64,000 nucleotides of DNA from the NCBI RefSeq assembly GCF_001583495.1, contig NZ_LQAQ01000034.1, positions 1 through 64,000 of the forward strand, in the 5' to 3' direction. This document shows, in pieces, positions 17,174 to 25,100 of the stretch. Made by a program: the position numbers and the translations under genes. This DNA is from Flammeovirga sp. SJP92 (GTDB taxonomy: Bacteria > Bacteroidota > Bacteroidia > Cytophagales > Flammeovirgaceae). Each line of letters starts with the position of its first letter. The stretch's first letter is position 1. Below the pieces are notes generated by a model that was given only the letters and a program-made list of their open reading frames with translations, had not been told where the DNA came from and made no database searches.

Positions 17174-18694
17174 ATGGTGAAATTCAATTTTCTTTTCAAA
17201 GTATTGTACATTGGGTTTGTCACTTTTATGATTCAATTTGATGTATTTGCACAAAGTAAAAGTGACTACTACAACTCCCCTCTCCCTCTGGAAATGGGTG
17301 ATAAATACATTAGTTTAATATCAACCTTTAATAGTAATAAGCAAGAAGAAAAAGTACCCAATACTTTTATCTCTTACTCCTTTTCTAATGCGTCAGATTC
17401 TACACCTGTGTCAAAAACGATTTATGAATTTGATGCTTATAATAGGACGACTCAAGCTTTTAATTTTAATTGGGAAACGGAAGCAAAAGATTGGTCAAGG
17501 TACAGGAAAAATAGTTATGAATATGATGAGTATGGAAACTTGGCTTTATCTGTGACTTATCAATGGGATGCAATTGCTCAAAAATGGAAGGGTACTTATA
17601 AAAGTGAAAAGAAATATGACACTTCTGGAAATGTACTTTCCTCTTATTTTTATAAATGGGAGAATGTGCTCAACAATTGGGTGGGCGTTTCAAAAGTAGA
17701 GAGCAGTTTTAGTGCACAAAATCAATTCACTCAAAAAATAGCTTACACTTGGAATACTGACTCGAATCAATGGGAAGAATCTACCAAAGAAACTTTTCAC
17801 TATAATCAGCAAAATGATTTAGAGCTGTATACCTTATATAATTGGTTGGATGAATGGGTAGCTATAAGAAAGGAAGAACATAACTTCGACTATACCAATA
17901 ACACATCGATTCAAACGGTGTCTATTATAGATGCTTCTTTTCAAAATTGGGTAAATGATACAAAATATGAATTCAAGTATGATGAAAGTTCAAATGTGAT
18001 TGAAAAAATTTACTACCAATGGATTTCCTATGAATGGCTGTCGATTGAGAAAGAAGAAGCAAGTTATAATGTCCATAATCAGCTGATGGTAAAAACTGAA
18101 TTTAAATACCAATATGTGATGGGATGGATAGCATCATTAAGAACTCAATACACCTACGATCAGGATCAGTATAATGTAGAGCAACTTGTTGAAACTTGGA
18201 ATACTGAACAACAAGAATGGGACAATAATCAGCTCTACCTTATAGCTTTTAATGAAAATGGTCGTCAAATTAATAAAGAAAAATACGTTTGGGAGAAGGG
18301 TGAATGGGTTGGTGCATCAAAACTTTCACAGTCTTACAATTCAATTGGATATCTAGAATATCAGGGTGTATACCAATGGAGTAATTCCACAGCTGTATGG
18401 TCACCCAATCATAAATCATATTTATTCTATTCTGAAGATGATATTTTATTGAGCAATGACAATCCGATCCTTCAAGTGACTGTATTTCCTAATCCAGTGA
18501 AAGACTTTCTTAAAATACACGCTTCACAACAATACGGCACTTTACAATTTGAGATGTTTGACTTAAAGGGCAATAAAATCATTCAAACTAATGACAAAAA
18601 TGAAATCAATGTACAAGAAATACCGTCGGGCTATTACCACTACATTATAACGTTGGACAATTCTAAAATCTTTAAAGGGAAACTTATCAAATAA
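17174..18694 (+). CDS. T9SS-exported aromatic repeat protein
   Basis: This secreted protein (506 aa) has an N-terminal signal sequence (KVLYIGFVTFMIQFDVFAQ). Residues ~80-420 form eight or nine repeats of about 40 residues, each with a Y-W pair, as in YEYDEYGNLALSVTYQWD...KW and YDTSGNVLSSYFYKWEN...NW. The pattern resembles DUF3836/YD-like beta-hairpin repeats. The last ~75 residues are a T9SS type A sorting domain (VFPNPVKDFLKI ... YHYIITLDNSKIFKGKLIK). No catalytic motif is visible. It is 39 bp upstream of a sulfatase gene, so it probably belongs to the rightward arm of the glycan locus, perhaps as a surface glycan-binding or scaffold protein. That role is inference. Confidence 0.78.
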   Translation: MVKFNFLFKVLYIGFVTFMIQFDVFAQSKSDYYNSPLPLEMGDKYISLISTFNSNKQEEKVPNTFISYSFSNASDSTPVSKTIYEFDAYNRTTQAFNFNWETEAKDWSRYRKNSYEYDEYGNLALSVTYQWDAIAQKWKGTYKSEKKYDTSGNVLSSYFYKWENVLNNWVGVSKVESSFSAQNQFTQKIAYTWNTDSNQWEESTKETFHYNQQNDLELYTLYNWLDEWVAIRKEEHNFDYTNNTSIQTVSIIDASFQNWVNDTKYEFKYDESSNVIEKIYYQWISYEWLSIEKEEASYNVHNQLMVKTEFKYQYVMGWIASLRTQYTYDQDQYNVEQLVETWNTEQQEWDNNQLYLIAFNENGRQINKEKYVWEKGEWVGASKLSQSYNSIGYLEYQGVYQWSNSTAVWSPNHKSYLFYSEDDILLSNDNPILQVTVFPNPVKDFLKIHASQQYGTLQFEMFDLKGNKIIQTNDKNEINVQEIPSGYYHYIITLDNSKIFKGKLIK

Positions 18695-18733
18695 TAGTTC
18701 GCCCTCATTTCAAGAAAATTAAAACTAAAAATT

Positions 18734-20371
18734 ATGAATACAAAAAAAATATCACTGTTGATCATGACAGCGATAATGGCATTCACTTCCTGTGAAAAAG
18801 CCACTGAAACGGCAAAACGACCAAATATTCTCTTCATTATGTCTGATGATCACGCTTACCAAGCCATCAGTGCGTATGGAGGAAAATTGAATCACACCCC
18901 TCATATTGACCGGTTGGCTGATGAAGGAATGATATTTACAAATGCTTGTGTGACCAACTCTATCTGTGCTCCTTCAAGGGCGACAATTTTAACGGGTAAG
19001 CATTCTCATATCAATGGTAAAATTGATAACTTGATGCCTTTTGATACTACACAAATCACTTTCCCTCAGATCTTCCAACAAAATGGCTATCAGACCGCTA
19101 TGTTTGGAAAACTTCATTTTGGGAATAATCCAAAAGGGGTTGATGAGTTTATGATTCTGCCTGACCAAGGGTATTATTTAAACCCCGATTTTCACACTCC
19201 AAGGGGTGATACAACCATTGTTGGTTATGTAACAGACATCATTACGGACCTCACTTTAAACTGGCTGAAAAACAAACGTGATGAAAGTAAACCTTTTATG
19301 ATGATGTATTTGCACAAGGCACCCCACAGACCATGGTGGCCTAGTCCTGAGAAGTTTGAGGAATACACGAAAAAGCAGTTCCCTGAGCCTAAATCTTTAT
19401 TTGATACTTATCAGAACAGAGGTACAGCGGCGAAAACAGCAGAAATGAATTTGTTGACGCATATGATGTACAGTCATGATAGTAAAATTCGTCCAGAGCT
19501 GTTGGAAAAAATGGGCAGTAAGGTGACGCCCGTTGTGGAAGAATTTCAAAATGGTTTTTATGGTCCTTTTAATAGAGCGACTGAGGAACAAAAGAAGCTG
19601 TATAATGTAGTACTTGATTCCATCAATGAAGTTTTTGAGAAAGAGTGGCCGACAATGAATGATGAAGATAAAATGAGATGGAAATACCAAAGGTATATGC
19701 AAGATTATCTGGCTTGTATCTCTTCTGTTGATGACAACGTGGGTAGAGTGTTAGATTACTTAGATAAAAGTGGTTTGGCTGAAAATACAATTGTGGTTTA
19801 TACTTCTGATCAGGGATTTTACCTTGGAGAACACGGCTGGTTTGATAAACGATTTATGTATGATGAATCTTTCAAAACACCTCTTATAGTACGTTGGCCA
19901 GACAAAGTAAAAGCTGGAACTACTGAAAATGAGATGGTTCAAAATTTAGATTTTGCACAAACTTTCTTGGAAGCGGCAGAGATCAAGGCTCCTCAAGACA
20001 TGCAAGGTGAAAGTTTAATGCCACTTTTAATGGCTGAAAAAGAAAAATGGAATAGAGAGGCAGTGTATTATCACTACTATGAATACCCAAGTGTACATAT
20101 GGTGAAGAGGCATTACGGCATCGCCACTAAAGAGTATAAACTTGCTCATTTCTATTATGATGTGGATGAATGGGAACTATACGACAGACTCAACGATCCT
20201 TGTGAAATGAACAATATTTATCATGATGAGAAATATGCAGATGTAGTGAACGAATTGAAGGAACAATTAGATCAACTGAAACTGAAATACAAAGATTCTC
20301 CTGAACTCGCTGAGCAATTTATCCAACAGCATCAAAATATTAAAGTGGATAAGGGTAATGAGTTTTGGTAA
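18734..20371 (+). CDS. family S1 sulfatase, lipoprotein
   Basis: This is a type I sulfatase (545 aa) with a lipobox (AFTSC, Cys20). The N-terminal metal site is LFIMSDDHAYQAISAYG. The maturation motif CAPSR (Cys78) is followed by ATILTGKHSH, and FGKLHFG and MYLHKAPHRPWWP follow. The distal metal residues are in YTSDQGFYLGEHGWFDKR near residue 357. The wording of the first 100 residues and the HKAPHRPW block resemble the N-acetylglucosamine-6-sulfatase-like branch of S1, but substrate assignment needs a subfamily comparison. The C-terminal ELYDRLNDPCEMNNIY segment is the typical S1 ending. It sits 39 bp after the T9SS repeat gene in the same direction. Confidence 0.92.
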   Translation: MNTKKISLLIMTAIMAFTSCEKATETAKRPNILFIMSDDHAYQAISAYGGKLNHTPHIDRLADEGMIFTNACVTNSICAPSRATILTGKHSHINGKIDNLMPFDTTQITFPQIFQQNGYQTAMFGKLHFGNNPKGVDEFMILPDQGYYLNPDFHTPRGDTTIVGYVTDIITDLTLNWLKNKRDESKPFMMMYLHKAPHRPWWPSPEKFEEYTKKQFPEPKSLFDTYQNRGTAAKTAEMNLLTHMMYSHDSKIRPELLEKMGSKVTPVVEEFQNGFYGPFNRATEEQKKLYNVVLDSINEVFEKEWPTMNDEDKMRWKYQRYMQDYLACISSVDDNVGRVLDYLDKSGLAENTIVVYTSDQGFYLGEHGWFDKRFMYDESFKTPLIVRWPDKVKAGTTENEMVQNLDFAQTFLEAAEIKAPQDMQGESLMPLLMAEKEKWNREAVYYHYYEYPSVHMVKRHYGIATKEYKLAHFYYDVDEWELYDRLNDPCEMNNIYHDEKYADVVNELKEQLDQLKLKYKDSPELAEQFIQQHQNIKVDKGNEFW

Positions 20372-20414
20372 AAACTGAAACTAGGAGTAGGACAGAAAAA
20401 GTTGGGCAATTTTT

Positions 20415-20507
20415 GGGAAGAGGGAAGAATTGTGAGTTAAGAGTTAAGAGTTAAGAAAAATGGTTCTTGAATCATAATACAGGCCACATTCCCTCATCCC
20501 TCTTCCC
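20415..20507. repeat. inverted-repeat element with GAGTTAA triplet
   Basis: Arms GGGAAGAGGGA (20415-20425) and TCCCTCTTCCC (20497-20507) are exact reverse complements. Between them GAGTTAA is repeated three times in tandem (20434-20454), followed by ATGGTTCTTGA. It lies between two sulfatase genes and has no coding capacity. The size and structure suggest a small intergenic mobile or structural repeat. A related inverted repeat lies at the left window edge. Confidence 0.6.
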
Positions 20508-20566
20508 TTTTCAAAAACACCTAAATATAGTTCTCCTAATACTTACACAAACAAATTATACATCAA

Positions 20567-22066
20567 ATGAATTATTACAAAATTGCATCAACCTGTGTGA
20601 TGTGCCTACTTTACTCTTTCAATCTTTTGGCACAACAAACGGACAGCAAACCGAATATCGTATTTATTTTTGCGGATGATCAAACCTTTGAGAGTATTGG
20701 TTCTTTCAACAATAATGAAATTAAAACACCAAATCTGGACCGCTTAAGAAACCAAGGCACTACGTTTTGGCATACCTATAATATGGGTTCTTGGAGCCCT
20801 GCCGTATGTGTTTCTAGCCGAACGATGCTGAATACGGGTAAATCTTTATGGACAGCGGCATCTTATCAAAAAAAGCTTCCTCAACCGGAAGAAAAATACA
20901 TGCATAAAGACATGAAAGCTTTTGATATTGAGCATGCTGAAGCTGAAGGGTATTGGAGTTCTTATATGAAAGAAGCCGGTTATACTACCTATCTCACTGG
21001 AAAGTGGCATGTTGAGGTAGATGCTGACAGCGTTTTTGATGTTACTAGATTTGTGAAAGGCGGAATGCCAAAGCAGTCAAGACAAAGGTATGCTCGAAAA
21101 TTTTTGGAAGGTCATGAAGATGAATGGAAACCTTACGATGAGAAGTTTGGTGGCTATTGGAAAGGGGGAAAACACTGGAGTGAAGTGGTAGGTGAAAATG
21201 CCGTAAACTTCATTGATTTGGCCTCTCAAAAAGAAGATCCTTTTTTCATCTATTTAGGGTTTAATGCACCTCATGATCCTCGACAATCTCCTAAGAAGTT
21301 TGTAGATATGTACCCGACTGAAAATATCAAACTACCGGCCTCTTATATCCCAGAATATCCTTATAATGAAGGTATAGCTTCTGGAAGAGAATTAAGGGAT
21401 GAGCGGCTGGCACCATTTCCTAGAACGGAGTATGCTGTAAAAGTCAACCGACAAGAATATTATGCCATCATCACTCATATGGATGAGCAAATTGGGAAGG
21501 TGCTTGACGCTATTGAGGCGAGTGGGAAGAAAGAGAACACTTATATCATTTTCACTGCTGATCATGGTTTGGCTATGGGCGATCATGGGTTTGTAGGCAA
21601 GCAAAATTTGTATGATGCTAGTGTTCGTGTTCCTCTGTTTATAGCTGGTCCAGGAATTAAAAAAGGGAAAACTATCAATGAGAAAGTTTACTTGCAAGAT
21701 GTTATGGCCACTGCTTTGGATATAGCGGGAAGTGATGCTGACGTAGATTTTCAATCTTTAATGCCTATCCTATCGGGAAAGAAAAAGGGACACGAAGCAA
21801 TTTACAGTGCGTATTTGAATGCTCAACGTATGATAAGAACGGATCGTTATAAATTAATGATCTATCCCATTATCAATAAAGTGAGATTGTATGATATGAA
21901 GAAAGACCCTAATGAAATGAATGATTTGGCCCATCAGAAAAAATACAGAAAAATTGCGGATAAGTTATTTATGAAATTCAAGGAACTTCAGAAAGAGCTT
22001 CATGATCCTTTGGATGTAACGGAAAATTATAATGCTTTTTTCTCTAATATAAGCGAGATGAAATAA
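20567..22066 (+). CDS. family S1 sulfatase with atypical CVSSR motif
   Basis: This is a secreted type I sulfatase (499 aa, signal peptide to about LLAQQ). The metal site IVFIFADDQTFESIGSF and ITHMDEQIGKVLDAIE are standard, as is the distal TADHGLAMGDHGFVGKQ block. The maturation site reads AVCVSSRTMLNTGK (Cys81). Serine is at the position that is normally Pro or Ala (C-x-P/A-S/T-R), while the downstream TG is kept. It should still be convertible to formylglycine, but the subfamily is probably uncommon. The gene is followed by a strong bidirectional terminator and is last in the rightward block. Confidence 0.9.
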   Translation: MNYYKIASTCVMCLLYSFNLLAQQTDSKPNIVFIFADDQTFESIGSFNNNEIKTPNLDRLRNQGTTFWHTYNMGSWSPAVCVSSRTMLNTGKSLWTAASYQKKLPQPEEKYMHKDMKAFDIEHAEAEGYWSSYMKEAGYTTYLTGKWHVEVDADSVFDVTRFVKGGMPKQSRQRYARKFLEGHEDEWKPYDEKFGGYWKGGKHWSEVVGENAVNFIDLASQKEDPFFIYLGFNAPHDPRQSPKKFVDMYPTENIKLPASYIPEYPYNEGIASGRELRDERLAPFPRTEYAVKVNRQEYYAIITHMDEQIGKVLDAIEASGKKENTYIIFTADHGLAMGDHGFVGKQNLYDASVRVPLFIAGPGIKKGKTINEKVYLQDVMATALDIAGSDADVDFQSLMPILSGKKKGHEAIYSAYLNAQRMIRTDRYKLMIYPIINKVRLYDMKKDPNEMNDLAHQKKYRKIADKLFMKFKELQKELHDPLDVTENYNAFFSNISEMK

Positions 22067-22070
22067 AGGC

Positions 22071-22106
22071 AAAAAAGAGAGCTTTTTAAACGAGCTCTCT
22101 TTTTTT
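22071..22106. terminator. bidirectional terminator
   Basis: AAAAAAGAGAGCT (22071-22083) and AGCTCTCTTTTTT (22093-22106) form a short stem flanked by A- and T-runs. It lies between the convergent sulfatase and PKD-protein genes and can end transcription in both directions. Confidence 0.85.
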
Positions 22107-22109
22107 GTA

Positions 22110-25100
22110 TTACTTAATTACAGTAACATGAGTTGCATCTCTATGTTGCGTTCCAAAGAATTCACTTTCATATTCTATGATGACTGTATAAACCGATGCT
22201 GGCACCAATTTATTCTGATAAGTACCATTCCAACCTACACCTTCTTGCTGTGCTTCATTGGAATCTTTATAATCAGCATGGAAAATAATTTCTCCCCAGC
22301 TGTTATAAACGGTCATTTTCAAGTTGACAGCGTATTTTGAACGTATAATGAATTCGTCATTTACACCATCCGAGTTAGGTGTAAAGGCCGTTGGATTAAA
22401 GAAAATTGGAGGACAACCTCTTGTCACCACCATGGAAGTAACAGTCTCACAGTTATCTTCTGTTGAGGTATCTACAATACGTACAGTATACTCTCCTCCT
22501 TCAAAACGTGTTACTGAAGAGGTGGTTTCATCAGAATCTTCCCAAGCATAAACGTATCCTTCACCTTCAGGTGCTTGTATTACAATTTCATTTAATTCTT
22601 CAAAACAAAATAGCGTGTCTTGCACTTCAAATTCAGGAGGTAAAGGTCTGTGTAAAAACTCATATTCATGTGTAATTAAACATTCAACTCCTGAAAGATC
22701 GTGTGTTACAAGGTTTGTCATAGTATAAATGCCCGGTTCTGACACTGTGATTTTAGGACCAGCGGTACCTTCAGACCATTGATATTGACCAATAGTACCT
22801 TCAAAGCCAATGATAGTTCCATCAATTTCAATGCTCTCTCCTTCACAAGCATAATATGTTGATTGCTCAGGTTTTGGTAGTAAAATACTATGGATTGTTA
22901 CACTATCTTCGGTAAAACACCCTGTATCATTCCATGCCTTTACAGTATAAACTGTGGTCTCTTCAGTCGGTGTAACAGTAATGCTCGATGTGGTTTCCCC
23001 CGTACTCCATTCAAAAACAGTTCCTCCTTCTACAGACAAAGTAGTTGATGACCCTTCACAAAGATAAAAAGCCTCCTGTTGCTCTAAGTAAGGATAATCG
23101 CTTATATAAACATCTTGTATGATCTCTTCTACACAGCCTTTATAAGATTGTATCAATAATTTAACTTTATAAGTTCCAGCTTTAGCATAGGTGAAAGTTG
23201 GAGAAACTGCTGTTGAACTTACTGCAGTCGAATCATTCTCCCAATCAAAATACCACTCAAACCCTTTTACAATAGACGGGTCTGTATTAATATCTATTCC
23301 ATTAAAAGTAGAAGTATTGGTAAATACCGTTTCTTCTCCAATACAAACATCAGGTGCTTCAAAATTGACCACAGGCAATGGATAAACCACGACTGAAGAA
23401 GAAGTAGAATCTTCAGCACAAAGATTTTCAGTAGTGACCGTTAAGTTAACGGTATAAATCCCTGCCTCTGGAAATTTATAATATGAAATGGAATCAGGAG
23501 TTGAAAAACTATCCACTAATTTACCATCTAGTAAAAACTCCCAAGTATACTCTGAAATCTCACCGTATGTGAAAGGTTCAAAATTAGATTGACTTGCATC
23601 CAAAAGTGCTGAATCTAAAACACAAGCCTCAGAAAGGTTCGCAATTACAGCATTCGGTGATGGTTCAAACTTCACATTGAAAGTCCTTGTGGAAAAGGCC
23701 ACTTTTGTATCAGTATGATTATTTTCACTATTGATAAAATCTTCATATACTGCATCTATCCATATTTCTAAGGTATAATCTCTCCCTCCTGGATGATTAG
23801 GATTGACTTCAAAATACCCTCCTGAAGTACCATAAGAAAAAGTTGCTACTGAATCTGCACCTCCATTTTCAGCAGGAATTTCTTCCCCATCCACAATCCA
23901 TTGATATTTTGTGGTGGCCTTATAGCTAAACTTATCTTCCACATAAAGATCCGCTGGATGAAAGTTCTCATCGTATCCTTTTACAGTATAAGTCTCTTCA
24001 GAAATACAGACAATAATATCATCAATACTCAATTCCGGCTTCTTAAAAATCGTAACTGTTTCATCCGTAATTGCATCATAATTACACTTCGCTTCCACTC
24101 CATCTCCAAGATCGAGTGTAGATTCAAAAATAAGTTTTGGTGAATACACCCAATTGGAATCATTGGTATAAGTAAATGTTTGAAGAGAATCAACCCCTTC
24201 ATAACCATCGCCGGATGCCCAAATGTATCCAATTTCTTTTACTTCACTTGATACAAAAGCTGGCAGTGCAATCATCTCAGTGGTGAGTGGTGCATATCCT
24301 GCTTTTTTATTAATATAAAATGAGCCACTTACACCTTTCACACTCACTGCAAAAGGTTCTGAGTGATTGGAACAACTTTGAACATCAATGGTTTCAAGGC
24401 GAACTTCATAATCACCAGGTCCAAAATAATATTCCAATTCACCTGTATACATTTCTATAGTATTGACAATCAAACCATCTTGTTCCACTGTCCAAATCCA
24501 TTGATAAATAGGCACATCATCACCATTAGCATATTTCCTTAAGACTGAATTACCTTCAGTCCCATCTGCTTTATCTATAAAATCAACTTTTGCTGGGCAA
24601 TCAAGCACAGAGTCAGAAGCCGTAAAATGGGCCTCTCCTAGTGGCAAATCTGGCACCTCAAAAGTGATAGAATCTGTGGTGCTACAACCATAAAAATCAA
24701 TGATTTCAAGTTCCATGGTGTGTGTGCCTGCTGAAAATGCATCAAACCTGAAAACACCGTTCAGTCTGTCGCTTTCACTTACTGAAGAAGTGACGCCAGA
24801 AGGGTCTCTTACTTTCCATTTATAAGTTGCATAATCTGGATAATATACAGTAGTATCTGAGATGTTTGGATCAATATAGGTTTCAACATAATCACATTGA
24901 AAATTAAAATTGACGTATTCAGATGCATCACTTGAGAAATCTATAATAGGTTTTGTCACCAGCGTATATACATTATAGGAATTGATTTCACAATTGGTCA
25001 AATCTGAAGAGACCTGAAGATACACCTCATTACTCCAACTCTGTGGCACCTTTAAAGTATCATACGTATATTTTAAATCTGGAACGTCTTTTCCTGTTCC

